Assembly: GCA_030528995.1 (NCBI GenBank)
Contig: JAUMXR010000007.1
Span: forward strand, 1-33,172
Reading direction: 5' to 3'
Source of the DNA: Candidatus Saccharimonadota bacterium
Lineage (GTDB): Bacteria; Patescibacteriota; Saccharimonadia; Saccharimonadales; Saccharimonadaceae
Length of the DNA stretch: 33,172 bases
Shown: piece by piece, positions 1 to 9,502 of the stretch
Layout of the letters: each line of letters starts with the position of its first letter
Position numbering within the stretch: position 1 is the first letter of the stretch
Position numbers and translations under genes: made by a program
The notes under the pieces: generated by a model
Databases searched by the model: none
What the model saw: the letters and a program-made list of their open reading frames with translations, nothing else
Told to the model about the DNA's origin: nothing

Positions 1-31
1 AATCATCAGTTTAAAAAGATTCATAGTTAAA

Positions 32-2419
32 CTATATTTCTGTCAATGCATCAAATACTAGCTCTTTATTCTTATCTATCAGCTTCACCCTCGCCCGAAT
101 CTCATTTTCACCAATTTCAATCGCTCGCGCCAAAGCCAAATCTTCCCTCATCGGTCCGAAGAAATTCACATATTTATTCAGCTCGTCTTTCGTCCTCGCC
201 AATTTGCCAATAATCGTCGGGTAATCACTCAAGGTCTTATCTCCGCCCGTCTTTTTCACCAATTCCCAATTCTCACGCAGCCACCCAAACGCCCTTTCCC
301 GGGCTTTCGGATTTCTGTATAAATAAACAAACAAGTACAACTGATCTTGCGATTTCACCGTTTCGTAATCACCCATCAAAGCCAGCAACTTCTCAACTTG
401 CTTCTCGTCCCGCGTCAAACACGCCGCCATCAAGTAATCAAACTTTACATCCGGGTCCGCCGTCGTTTTGTATTTCTCCAAGTATTCATCCACCATCTCG
501 GGTTCCAAATATACCTTTGCGCCCAATATATCACTTCTAATTTCTTTATCCATTTTCGCGGGCTCGCTGTTATACATCTCAGCCAACTTAGCAAGTCTCT
601 TCTTATCTCTCGCAAAATAATCCAAAGCTAACAAATTTGCCCTCAGCCGAATCATATCCTCATCATCTTCATCCCTCGTCACAAGTCCAACTTCATCCAT
701 CTTTTTGTCAATTAGTCGCAAAACATACTTCCTTAACAGTTTCTCTCCCTCCGACTCGTCATCAAAATACACTTTCAGATTCCCAATCAACCCAGCCACT
801 TTATTCCAAACCGCCGGAGCCGTCTCATCCTTGAAATGCATCGCAAGCTCCACCAAAGAATCCGCACTCGCAAGTCCCGACCGCGTAATCAAGTCTCTAT
901 CAATCAAAAGCCGCAGCTTTTCTTCCAAAGCTAATTTCTCAAAATCCTTTAGTCTCGCCTCAAACTCTTCTTCCGACAGATTCAACACATAATGCCCACT
1001 CATATCTTCCGTAATTTCCGGCAATGGCCAATCCGACTCCGTCATCTTACCCCCATCTAGCAGGAATCTCTTTTGACTAAACTTCCTAAAATCGCCTTCA
1101 AGATTCGTAATCACTGGATACCCCGGTTTGTCAATAAACGCATGCATTAATTCCCCTGGGTCAAACTCCGCATACGGCTTAAGACAACGCCACAAATCAT
1201 CCCCCACCGTATTCTGATATTTATACTTATCAAAATAATCCACTAAACCTTTACAAAAATTGTTCCAGCCCATCAAACGAATCAGCATCAACATCAACCT
1301 CGCCCCCTTCGCATACACAATCGCCCCATCAAACAAAGTCGCAATTTCTTCTGGCTCATGTACTTCTTGATGAACCGATTGGACACCCCTATACGCATCA
1401 CGATTCAAAGCCGCGCAGGCATCCCCAGTAAAGAACCCCTCAAATATTTTATATTCTGGATGAATCGCATCCACCGCATAGTATTCCATCACACTCGCAA
1501 ATGATTCATTTAACCACAAATCATCCCACCATTTCATCGTCACCAAGTCACCAAACCACTGATGCGATAGCTCGTGTGCTACCGTAAGCGCTACGCTTTT
1601 ACGCGTTCCTAGCGTCGCATTCTTAGACACTAGCATCATCGATTCCCGATAAGTCACTAGCCCCCAGTTCTCCATCGCCCCCGCTTCAAAATCCGGCAAA
1701 GCCACCTGTGTCAATTTTTTCAAGGGATACGGCTCACCAAAATTATCATCATAAAATTCCAAACTCCGCGCCGCAATTTCATTCGCAAAATCCACTGTCT
1801 CAATTTCTTGTGCCAACGAACAATAGGTCGTAATTTCTACTCCATGCTCGTTCTTCACCGTTTTACCATGAAATCTACCAATCACCCACGCCAGCAAATA
1901 CGTCGACATCCTCGGCGTCGGCTCAAAAACCGTTGTATTTTTTACAACATTTTTTACAGGCATATTAGATAATACCAAGTCGTCTTCATCTGGCACCGTC
2001 AGCGATAATTCAAACACCGCTTTCGCAGCCGGTTCATCAATACACGGAAATGCTTCACGCGCATAATGTGATTCAAATTGTGTTGCCACAATCGTTTCTG
2101 TCTTTCCATTGTATTCATAAGTAGACAAATACGCCCCCTCCATATTTTCGTTCAACTTACCATTATAGTGTATGGTTATTTCCGCCTTACCCAGTTTCAG
2201 CTTCTCAATTTCCAATACTTCCCCATCCGCTTTGAAATCTACTTTCAAACCATCCACCAACACATCAGTAATGTCGAGCTTCACCGCATGAAACTTCACC
2301 GCTTCCTGCAAAACCTCCCCCGACACTACGACCACGCCACCAATCGTCTTCTCATCCTTATCAATCTTAATATCAAGCGCATATCGTTCCGGCACAAAAT
2401 AATCTAGTAATCTTTCCAT
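32..2419 (-). CDS. pepN: M1 family zinc aminopeptidase
   Basis: A 795-residue M1 metallopeptidase (gluzincin) that removes N-terminal residues from peptides. There is no signal peptide, so it is probably cytosolic. The substrate-binding GAMEN motif is at residues 247-251. The zinc site HELSH is at 282-286 and the third ligand Glu305 lies in the NESFA motif, so H282, H286 and E305 are all present. Residues after about 440 form the helical C-terminal domain seen in ERAP/PepN-type enzymes. The gene lies 20 bp downstream of ftsH and may be cotranscribed with it, which fits joint protein turnover. A GATAAT hexamer ends 6 bases before the ATG, with no Shine-Dalgarno, so it may also have its own leaderless promoter. 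The family is certain; the pepN symbol is by family only and the substrate range is unknown. Confidence 0.93.
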   Translation of the reverse strand: MERLLDYFVPERYALDIKIDKDEKTIGGVVVVSGEVLQEAVKFHAVKLDITDVLVDGLKVDFKADGEVLEIEKLKLGKAEITIHYNGKLNENMEGAYLSTYEYNGKTETIVATQFESHYAREAFPCIDEPAAKAVFELSLTVPDEDDLVLSNMPVKNVVKNTTVFEPTPRMSTYLLAWVIGRFHGKTVKNEHGVEITTYCSLAQEIETVDFANEIAARSLEFYDDNFGEPYPLKKLTQVALPDFEAGAMENWGLVTYRESMMLVSKNATLGTRKSVALTVAHELSHQWFGDLVTMKWWDDLWLNESFASVMEYYAVDAIHPEYKIFEGFFTGDACAALNRDAYRGVQSVHQEVHEPEEIATLFDGAIVYAKGARLMLMLIRLMGWNNFCKGLVDYFDKYKYQNTVGDDLWRCLKPYAEFDPGELMHAFIDKPGYPVITNLEGDFRKFSQKRFLLDGGKMTESDWPLPEITEDMSGHYVLNLSEEEFEARLKDFEKLALEEKLRLLIDRDLITRSGLASADSLVELAMHFKDETAPAVWNKVAGLIGNLKVYFDDESEGEKLLRKYVLRLIDKKMDEVGLVTRDEDDEDMIRLRANLLALDYFARDKKRLAKLAEMYNSEPAKMDKEIRSDILGAKVYLEPEMVDEYLEKYKTTADPDVKFDYLMAACLTRDEKQVEKLLALMGDYETVKSQDQLYLFVYLYRNPKARERAFGWLRENWELVKKTGGDKTLSDYPTIIGKLARTKDELNKYVNFFGPMREDLALARAIEIGENEIRARVKLIDKNKELVFDALTEI

Positions 2420-2425
2420 AAATAT

Positions 2426-2431
2426 ATTATC
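2426..2431 (-). promoter_or_regulatory. Candidate leaderless -10 box of the M1 aminopeptidase
   Basis: GATAAT on the minus strand, separated from the ATG by exactly 6 bases, which would place the transcription start on the A of the start codon. There is no TG extension and no clear -35. It sits in the 20-bp gap after ftsH, so read-through from ftsH is the alternative. Confidence 0.4.
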
Positions 2432-2439
2432 CTAAAACA

Positions 2440-4362
2440 TTAATGTAATTTAGCGACAGTTGGCAGTTTGGCCGGCTTCAAAATTGGCTCAAGTTCCGCC
2501 TCCTCAAGCGTTTCATGCGCCAACAATTCTTCCGCCAACTTATCCAATACTGCTTTATTCGCTTTCAAAACTTCTTCCGCTCTTTTCGCCGCTTCTTCCG
2601 ACAAAGCCTTAATCTCCGCATCAATCAGCTCCGAAGTCTTTTCCGAGTAGGGCTTGCCAGTCGTAATGGTATAATATCCAACTTCTCCCTCCGGAAACAC
2701 CATATTTCTGAGACCCTTGCCCATCCCCTCTTCCACAATCATCGATTTCGCGAGCGTCGCTACATTTTTCAAATCCGACGAAGCACCAGTTGTTACCGCA
2801 TCCGCACCAAAAATCAATTTTTCTGCCACGCGACCACCCATCGCCCGCGCCAAAATATCTTTAAGTTCATATATACTCTTATAGCTTCTGTCTTCCGGCG
2901 GCAAGAACCAAGTCACCCCACCAGTCGCCCCACGCGGAATAATCGTCACTTTGTGCACTGGGTCCGAATCTGGTAGCACATGCCCCACCACCGCATGCCC
3001 AGCCTCGTGATAAGCCGTAATCTTACGTTCTTTCTCATTCATCACCTTACTTTTTCGCTCCGGTCCAATCGCCACTCGCTCAAACGCTTCTGTCACATCC
3101 GCGTTCGATACCGCCTTATGCCCTTCCCGCGCTGCCGTAATTGCGGCTTCATTTGCAATGTTTGCAAGATCTGCACCCGACGAGCCAGCCGTCTTCTTAG
3201 CAAGTGCTTCAAGATCTACATCCGCTTCCACCGGCTTACCCTTGAAATGGACCTTCAAAATCTCCAAACGATCTTTTCGCTCTGGTAAAGTCACATTTAC
3301 GTGTCGGTCAAATCGCCCCGGCCGTAGCAACGCCTTATCCAACATGTCCACACGGTTCGTTGCTGCCATCACGATCACACCCGAATCGTTATCAAACCCA
3401 TCCATTTCAACTAAAATCTGGTTCAAAGTCTGTTCATCCTCACGCCCAGCGCCACCTCTCGCATCACGCTTATGTGCTACTGCGTCAATTTCATCGATAA
3501 AGATTATCGACGGGGCATTTTTCTTAGCCTTCGAAAACAAATCGCGTACCCGGCTCGCACCTACGCCTACAAACATTTCCGCAAATTCCGAACCCGAAAT
3601 TGAGAAGAACGGTACATCTGCTTCACCCGCTACCGCACGCGCCATCAAAGTTTTACCAGTACCTGGATCACCAGCTAGTAGTACGCCCCGCGGAATCTTC
3701 GCACCCAATTTCTCGTATTTCTTTGGGTTTTTCAAAAAATCTACGATTTCTGTCAAATCCTGTTTCGCCGCCTCGTTGCCAGCCACGTCTTTGAAGGTCA
3801 CTTTCTTTTTATCTGGCCCATACAATTTCGCTTTTGCCTTACCAAATGCCATCGATTGATTACTCGCAGCCGTCGCTTGCCGTATCATCCAGGAGAAGAA
3901 AATCACAATCGCGATAATCGGCAAAACCGTCAAAGCAATATCCAGCACAATTCCCCAACCATTTACATCTTCTTTATATTCAATCGTAGGATATTTGGAT
4001 TCGCAAGTTTTCAGCTCCTCGCCTTCCATATTTTCACAATGATTCACCAAGCCTTGATCATATAATGTGCCAGAACCGTCTTTACGCGAAATCTCCGTCG
4101 GTTTTTCCTCACCCTTCAAGGTAATTTCTAGGCTCTGCCCCGTCACTGTAATCTTCGCAATATTGCCATCTGGATCGTTTGCTCTTGCTATCACTTCCGA
4201 AATTGGTACTTCCGTCTGTTTCACCCCATTTTGATTCAAATTCGCAATCACAAACGCTGCAAAACAAACCAATACAAAAGTAAACAAAATACTCCGCACG
4301 ATATTTGACGCATTTTTATTATTATTCTGCCCCTTAGGACCATTAAGACTTTTTTCCGCCAC
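2440..4362 (-). CDS. ftsH: ATP-dependent zinc metalloprotease FtsH
   Basis: A 640-residue membrane AAA+ protease that degrades misassembled membrane proteins and unstable cytosolic proteins as a hexamer. TM1 is at about 24-41, an extracytoplasmic loop at about 42-137, and TM2 at about 138-160. The AAA domain has Walker A GDPGTGKT (231-238), Walker B IIFIDE (286-291) and the second region of homology (about 335-353). The M41 protease domain has HEAGH at 452-456. The loop carries two cysteines (109 and 120), which could form a disulfide. The start is GTG (GTG GCG GAA), chosen because AAGGAG lies 8 bases upstream. The promoter has TTGAGT-N17-TAAGAT. The length is normal for FtsH. Confidence 0.98.
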   Translation of the reverse strand: MAEKSLNGPKGQNNNKNASNIVRSILFTFVLVCFAAFVIANLNQNGVKQTEVPISEVIARANDPDGNIAKITVTGQSLEITLKGEEKPTEISRKDGSGTLYDQGLVNHCENMEGEELKTCESKYPTIEYKEDVNGWGIVLDIALTVLPIIAIVIFFSWMIRQATAASNQSMAFGKAKAKLYGPDKKKVTFKDVAGNEAAKQDLTEIVDFLKNPKKYEKLGAKIPRGVLLAGDPGTGKTLMARAVAGEADVPFFSISGSEFAEMFVGVGASRVRDLFSKAKKNAPSIIFIDEIDAVAHKRDARGGAGREDEQTLNQILVEMDGFDNDSGVIVMAATNRVDMLDKALLRPGRFDRHVNVTLPERKDRLEILKVHFKGKPVEADVDLEALAKKTAGSSGADLANIANEAAITAAREGHKAVSNADVTEAFERVAIGPERKSKVMNEKERKITAYHEAGHAVVGHVLPDSDPVHKVTIIPRGATGGVTWFLPPEDRSYKSIYELKDILARAMGGRVAEKLIFGADAVTTGASSDLKNVATLAKSMIVEEGMGKGLRNMVFPEGEVGYYTITTGKPYSEKTSELIDAEIKALSEEAAKRAEEVLKANKAVLDKLAEELLAHETLEEAELEPILKPAKLPTVAKLH

Positions 4363-4378
4363 TTAAAATTCTCCTTAT

Positions 4379-4407
4379 ATCTTACTATTTTATCATATTA
4401 AACTCAA
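4379..4407 (-). promoter_or_regulatory. Putative ftsH promoter
   Basis: TTGAGT (4402-4407), a 17-base spacer and TAAGAT (4379-4384) on the minus strand. The start point would be near 4372, giving a short leader that contains the AAGGAG ribosome site. It lies back to back with the tRNA-Pro promoter. Confidence 0.5.
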
Positions 4408-4411
4408 AATG

Positions 4412-4420
4412 TGATATAAT
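4412..4420 (+). promoter_or_regulatory. Extended -10 promoter of tRNA-Pro
   Basis: TGATATAAT, an extended -10 element, 8 bases before the first base of the mature tRNA. There is no convincing -35. The start would lie at or just before the tRNA 5' end. Confidence 0.5.
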
Positions 4421-4428
4421 AATATTAT

Positions 4429-4504
4429 CTGGGTGTAGCACAGTTGGTAGCGCGCAACGTTTGGGACGTTGAGGTCGCAGGTTCAAGTCCTGTCACCCAG
4501 ACCA
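4429..4504 (+). tRNA. tRNA-Pro (anticodon TGG)
   Basis: A complete cloverleaf. The acceptor stem CTGGGTG pairs with CACCCAG, the discriminator is A, and the CCA end is encoded. The anticodon stem CAACG/CGTTG encloses loop TTTGGGA with anticodon TGG, which reads proline codons. The T arm has the GTTCAAG loop. A terminator hairpin follows at once. Confidence 0.93.
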
Positions 4505-4510
4505 AACCAA

Positions 4511-4534
4511 GACGACTCTCATAGTCGTTTTTTT
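4511..4534 (+). terminator. Intrinsic terminator after tRNA-Pro
   Basis: Stem ACGACT/AGTCGT with loop CTCAT, followed by a run of T. It ends the monocistronic tRNA-Pro transcript. Confidence 0.8.
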
Positions 4535-4572
4535 GAGGAGCACTATTGTTTTTTGTCTTTACAAACAGTTTG

Positions 4573-7500
4573 CTAAGTTTTTTTCTTCCATCTCCCCTGG
4601 TCATAAACATTACCAGAGTCATCGCGAAGCGTCCCATCGCTCATTCTTGTTAGCTTCATCGTGCTTTTGCCAGAAATATTCTCATATTCAGCGCGCTCAA
4701 TCCTCTCAGGGCGCAGAGAAGCAGACGTCTCCACCGGCGCATACTGCTGTCCACCACCTCGAAAATTCTGTACAACATTGACACTTTGTGGAGTAGCACT
4801 AGCCCAAGCCTCAACCATTTCCCCACTAACAGATGAGCCATCATCATTTCTAATTGTATTATTTGCTGCAACGCCTTTTTTCATCAATGCTTCAGCGTCA
4901 CTCTTGAAATTCTTGGCTGCATCACCAAGTGAAACCTTGCCCCCATCTGTAATTTTGGCTGCAGTCGCCGCTCCGCTCGCAAGTGCTCCAAACATAATCT
5001 TTTTATCTTCAGAAATATTCGGGTTCATTGCCATGACTCGTTGAGCCATAGTCGTAGAAATTTTACCCGCAGCAGCCATGCCTGCCAAACTATCCCCAGA
5101 CAGTTTGATTAGGTCCTCAGGCTTGTACTCATCTGGTTCAATCGGCTTGTTCATGGCATAATTGCCATAGTCACCCAGCGCTATGTCTTGACCAGTTACT
5201 TTATCTTTCCATCCACCAGACCGCATATAATGATTAAGTTCAAAGTCCGAAGCAAGGAAATCATTTCCATATGCTTTCGCAGTTTCTCGCATCCATTGAT
5301 CTTTCTGTTCCCTCGACATACCACCCATCAAACCTTGATTAATAGCGAACCTCACCACTTTGGCGATATCTTTATCCTTCAGATTAGATGATTTCATAGC
5401 CTGGATAGCGGCATTCATACCAGATGTGCTGCCCTTGCTTGCGCTTTCCAAGAATTGACGGTAATAATAATTTTGTTCATTAGTCGTGTCACCCAAATCG
5501 GCAAGAGACGACAATCCTTCAATCCCTGCCGTATCCAAAGTACTTGCAGCAGCTATTCCAGAAGCAGCCAGTGCGCCAGTCAACGCGGCATTAGCAGCCT
5601 CGGCTTCGCCAATGGTTTTCTTTGCCTGTTGCACTCGAGCCGCCTGACGCCTTGTAGCCGCCGAACCAAAGAATTTAGCGCGTTTCGCCTTTCGCTCGCC
5701 CCTGGCGGTCAATTGCCCTTCTCTATTAATACCGGCTCTTATTCGATTTCTTCGTTCCAAACCCATACTTTGTGCGTTCTTATACACCTCACTGCCCCTT
5801 GCCCTGCTAGTCGCACCCTTCCTCGCCCGGTCGCCCATACCAGTTAGCATTCCACCAACCTTACCCATAGCTGCAAACGAACCTTTCAGTACCGTTGGTA
5901 TAAAGAATATCGGCACAATCCCCACAATCATAGCCGTCAACGCTTTTAAGAAACCGCCACCTGCGAAATTCACCGACAAAAGCAAATTCGACACATAATT
6001 ACCACCGCCCACAAGCAAACCACAAATTGGGTACACTAATAATAATCCCTCAAAGAACTTCCACCATTTGTCGAACAGCTTCTTTGTATTCGGCAAAGCG
6101 TAGCACATCACAGCAAGCGGCGAAATCGCTACCAACACTACAATTGCTGCTTCGCGAATCGCCAACAAAACAAACAAGAAGAAAATCGAGATTGCCACGC
6201 CTAAAGCTGCCACCAAAATAGAGAGCACGATGGCCGGATTTCTCCATATGGTGCCAACCATTATTACCAATGCGCCCAATATCGCCACACCAGTCAACAC
6301 GGTCGACCCTATTGCCTCAGATTTTACTGTTGCCTCAGGTATTTCCAAAGTGGGGGTTAGTCCACTTCCTAGGCTATCAAACAATGCCCTCAATGCATTC
6401 CCCAAAATGTTCGACAAGTCCACAAAAACAATACATAGAATATACGATAGATTAATCAGAATCGCCACCACAATCAACTTAGGCAAAATTTTCTTAATCC
6501 CATAATTATCAATACCAACTCCAGTCAGCTGTGAGAAAATCACCACCAAAAACAGTATTATAAACGCGATATTCGCAATATTCCTAAACGTCTCCCAAGC
6601 AGTCCTCACCCCCTCATTCCCACCCGAAAACAACTGCGGCTCCACTCTCAACGACGGCTCAACAAAATCTTCATACGCGTCCTGTGCAGCTGTACCTAGC
6701 CACTCCATGATTGAACAAACAATCCAACCCAACTTCTGCGCCCCACCCGAATTCGCACAAGTCGGCTCCTCGGTATCACCCCCACCATCATCTTCTTCCT
6801 CCTCGTCTTTTGCAATATCCGAATATATATCCTCTGACAAACCATCATAAGACTTCTCATTACTCAACCAATCCAAAACACTTCCAAAAGTACCCATAGT
6901 CAATGATGAAGTTCCATTAATTGCCAGTGGCTCATTTAAGATTTCATCAGCTTCCCCCTCAATATTGATTTGACACCACACATCCGCTTTTGTTTTTAGT
7001 GCATATTTTGATTGGCCACGTTCACCGCAATCCTCAATTGTCATATTGGAATACTTCTCTAACATTTTTTGCAAATAACGATAATACAAAGAATATACAT
7101 AATCCGTATTCCAATAGTACAAATTTGACGTTTTCCCACCTTTTGTAGATGTAAGATGTGGGTAATCATCCGCATTTACGCCAACATTAATCAACATATC
7201 CGAAGCGGCAATACCTTTACTTCCACTCGGTAACACATATACAGCGTCACTGCTTTCCAAATCCTGTTGTGAAACATCAACATTACCTACAGACGTTACA
7301 GTAAAAACAACATAAGGATTAGGGAAATAATCCTCAAAATAAGTCCCAAATGCTTTTTTTAGTTCAGTAATTAAGCTAGAGTTGCTAACCGCCGATTCTA
7401 TATCGTCTTTTTTGCCAGCCATCTTCTCCTGAAAGGCGTTTGTGAGAGTATCGTTACCATTTATCCCGGCCCAAACTGATATTGAATACGTTCCAAAACC

Positions 7501-8280
7501 ATTTGAATCAATACACATCCTAGTATCTTCATCCCAGGTAGCACCTTCTGGACAAGAATCTTTATAGCCCATATCTCTGACTATCAATGGGCCGTTATCC
7601 CCACCATTTCTTCCAAACTCAAATCCAATTTTATGTTCTTTACCAGCATTATCAACATAAGAGGCTTCCATGGAACCTTTTTTGCCTACTATTCCAACTA
7701 CAGACCAACCACTATTTTCATACTGCATCTCCAATTCCAAATTTGAACTGACAGAAGGAGTTTTTGTGTTTGTTTGGCTATGATCCTTTATCGAATTCAA
7801 TTTAATCGTCACCTTTGTTGCTTCACCACTGGCGCCTCCACCTTCAACATGGTCAAAAGCATAACCCCACCCCTTCAACGTAGAGGGCAAACCATACAGC
7901 TCCCTCAAGCTACGCGCGAAATTCGTCTCACCACTCCCATTAAGCAATTGAGCACAATCCAAGTAACTTTTCTTACCGCTAAGGGAGTTTCCGATACTAG
8001 TAGTTAAAATGTTTTCACTATTCGTCCAATCAGAAGTTTTGAAAACAGTAGTTATACCGTATCCTTTCCCACCAGTACTGTAAAAAGATTGATCGAAAAC
8101 ACCTTTTTTAATCTCACTATTGGCATAAGTATCATAACAATCATACACACCTTGAAAAACAGACAGCGAATATAATTTATCGTCCGATATTACCTTTGCC
8201 GATACATTATCTACGCCAATAACCCCTACAACCAACATCCCGAAAGCTATAAACAGAATTTTAGCAAATAATCTACGCAT
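4573..8280 (-). CDS. Large polytopic VirB6/TrbL-like membrane protein
   Basis: A 1235-residue protein with an N-terminal signal peptide (cleavage near VSA-KV, residue 28). It has a long extracytoplasmic region with scattered cysteines to about residue 560, a block of hydrophobic segments at about 565-795, and then a long Ala/Lys/Arg-rich cytoplasmic tail. The segment with ISPLAVMCYALPNTKK and the following KWWKFFEGLLL is the kind seen in VirB6/TrbL-like proteins of CPR genomes, which suggests an inner-membrane channel part of a type IV secretion or DNA-transfer machine. Its ATG overlaps the stop of the upstream gene by 8 bp and the SD AGGAGC lies inside that gene, so translation is coupled. 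No VirB4-type ATPase is in the window, so the function is inferred from architecture only. Confidence 0.7.
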   Translation of the reverse strand: MRRLFAKILFIAFGMLVVGVIGVDNVSAKVISDDKLYSLSVFQGVYDCYDTYANSEIKKGVFDQSFYSTGGKGYGITTVFKTSDWTNSENILTTSIGNSLSGKKSYLDCAQLLNGSGETNFARSLRELYGLPSTLKGWGYAFDHVEGGGASGEATKVTIKLNSIKDHSQTNTKTPSVSSNLELEMQYENSGWSVVGIVGKKGSMEASYVDNAGKEHKIGFEFGRNGGDNGPLIVRDMGYKDSCPEGATWDEDTRMCIDSNGFGTYSISVWAGINGNDTLTNAFQEKMAGKKDDIESAVSNSSLITELKKAFGTYFEDYFPNPYVVFTVTSVGNVDVSQQDLESSDAVYVLPSGSKGIAASDMLINVGVNADDYPHLTSTKGGKTSNLYYWNTDYVYSLYYRYLQKMLEKYSNMTIEDCGERGQSKYALKTKADVWCQINIEGEADEILNEPLAINGTSSLTMGTFGSVLDWLSNEKSYDGLSEDIYSDIAKDEEEEDDGGGDTEEPTCANSGGAQKLGWIVCSIMEWLGTAAQDAYEDFVEPSLRVEPQLFSGGNEGVRTAWETFRNIANIAFIILFLVVIFSQLTGVGIDNYGIKKILPKLIVVAILINLSYILCIVFVDLSNILGNALRALFDSLGSGLTPTLEIPEATVKSEAIGSTVLTGVAILGALVIMVGTIWRNPAIVLSILVAALGVAISIFFLFVLLAIREAAIVVLVAISPLAVMCYALPNTKKLFDKWWKFFEGLLLVYPICGLLVGGGNYVSNLLLSVNFAGGGFLKALTAMIVGIVPIFFIPTVLKGSFAAMGKVGGMLTGMGDRARKGATSRARGSEVYKNAQSMGLERRNRIRAGINREGQLTARGERKAKRAKFFGSAATRRQAARVQQAKKTIGEAEAANAALTGALAASGIAAASTLDTAGIEGLSSLADLGDTTNEQNYYYRQFLESASKGSTSGMNAAIQAMKSSNLKDKDIAKVVRFAINQGLMGGMSREQKDQWMRETAKAYGNDFLASDFELNHYMRSGGWKDKVTGQDIALGDYGNYAMNKPIEPDEYKPEDLIKLSGDSLAGMAAAGKISTTMAQRVMAMNPNISEDKKIMFGALASGAATAAKITDGGKVSLGDAAKNFKSDAEALMKKGVAANNTIRNDDGSSVSGEMVEAWASATPQSVNVVQNFRGGGQQYAPVETSASLRPERIERAEYENISGKSTMKLTRMSDGTLRDDSGNVYDQGRWKKKT

Positions 8281-9328
8281 TTTTTAGCTCCTGTTCAACT
8301 TTATCATTCATTTCGCTAATTGTTTTCGACAATTTATTTTGCGTTTCTCCAGACAGAATCAGGCTACGGAAAGTACTTTCAGGAAGATAATCAAGTATGG
8401 CAGTTTCATATTCAGATTCTCCGTAATACTTTTTGGCACAACCGTCAAAATATAACTCGTCATCATAACAGCCTGCTTTAGAATAAAAGCTAAGCTTGTT
8501 TATGAATGATGCATAGTATTCTTCCTCAGTATTGCACAAAACGCCTAAACCATTATAACCATAACACGCTATTGTGTCATTAAAATAATCCCACACAACA
8601 TCATCACCCTCATCTAGGTATAATTGCTTAATTGTTTCTGTTTCCTTTTCATAATTAATAGCATTCTTCAGTATCTTTAGGCCATCCGAATACTCATCAA
8701 TCAATTCGGAAGACAAAACATTTTTCACATCACCCCAAAAAACTTCTTCCTGTTTTGATAGCCTATCATAATACGACGAAATAGCCTCACCTGACTGATT
8801 ACTAATCGCAACAGCGTAAATATAGTCAGAACTCTCTATATCAACGACCCCATCACCATTCACCAATAGTTCAGCTAGTTCATTAAACCCAGAAGTTGCC
8901 AAAATACCCGAATTTTTAATTATATTACTAACAAGAAAATATCCACCAACACCCAACAAAACCAATACGATAAACACGACAACCCCAATTATCCATTTCT
9001 TCTTATCTTTTCCACTCCCCCCAATCACAATATCGCCTGACTCTGGGCTAGTCGTCATGGGGTTTATCCCCATCTGATTCATCATATCCATCCGACTCGT
9101 CTGGTACGCCTGGGCTTGATCGGTCTGGCCCACTTGCCCCATCTGGCCCAATCCATTCGAGGCCATCGAACCACTTACAGGAGCTCCGCTAGCAGGAACT
9201 GGGCCACTTGCGACAGGAACACTGCCAACATTCATCGCACTGTTACCGGGCACACCACTACTGGCCCCCGGGTTATTCCCGCTCGGACCAAAACTACCAA
9301 AAGAATTGTCTTGAGATGTAGGATCCAT
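8273..9328 (-). CDS. Single-TM protein coupled to the VirB6-like gene
   Basis: A 351-residue protein of unknown family. Residues 1-105 are a low-complexity Gly/Ser/Pro/Met/Gln-rich cytoplasmic tail. KDKKK precedes one TM helix (about 112-135), and the remaining 215 residues are an acidic, Tyr-rich, probably extracytoplasmic domain with several cysteines. The 8-bp overlap with the VirB6-like gene implies production in fixed ratio and probably a shared complex. There is no Shine-Dalgarno: TGTTATAAT ends 9 bases before the ATG, so the mRNA should have at most a 3-base leader. Confidence 0.8.
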   Translation of the reverse strand: MDPTSQDNSFGSFGPSGNNPGASSGVPGNSAMNVGSVPVASGPVPASGAPVSGSMASNGLGQMGQVGQTDQAQAYQTSRMDMMNQMGINPMTTSPESGDIVIGGSGKDKKKWIIGVVVFIVLVLLGVGGYFLVSNIIKNSGILATSGFNELAELLVNGDGVVDIESSDYIYAVAISNQSGEAISSYYDRLSKQEEVFWGDVKNVLSSELIDEYSDGLKILKNAINYEKETETIKQLYLDEGDDVVWDYFNDTIACYGYNGLGVLCNTEEEYYASFINKLSFYSKAGCYDDELYFDGCAKKYYGESEYETAILDYLPESTFRSLILSGETQNKLSKTISEMNDKVEQELKNA

Positions 9329-9337
9329 ATATCACTC

Positions 9338-9346
9338 ATTATAACA
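9338..9346 (-). promoter_or_regulatory. Near-leaderless extended -10 promoter
   Basis: TGTTATAAT on the minus strand, 9 bases before the ATG of the 351-residue protein gene. It would drive the two-gene operon with the VirB6-like gene. Confidence 0.55.
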
Positions 9347-9427
9347 TAACCATTTTCAAAATCTAGACCAAAAATCCAACAAATCCTAACAAAAAAATCC
9401 ATACATTCACGACCCATTTTTTCCACC

Positions 9428-9465
9428 AAAAAACGGCAGTCCCTTCAAAAGGTCCTGCCGTTTTT
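9428..9465 (-). terminator. Intrinsic terminator after the LPxTG protein gene
   Basis: Stem ACGGCAG/CTGCCGT with T runs on both sides, so it can act in either direction. Its likely role is to end the minus-strand transcript of the LPxTG gene before the next promoter. Confidence 0.8.
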
Positions 9466-9502
9466 CTTGACCACCCGTCCCATCCGTGAAGCGGTCAGCA
9501 GA

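Noticed and set aside
3158-3859. A 233-codon open frame antisense to ftsH
   Set aside because: It mirrors the third positions of a certain gene, has no ribosome site or promoter, and its translation is low-complexity.
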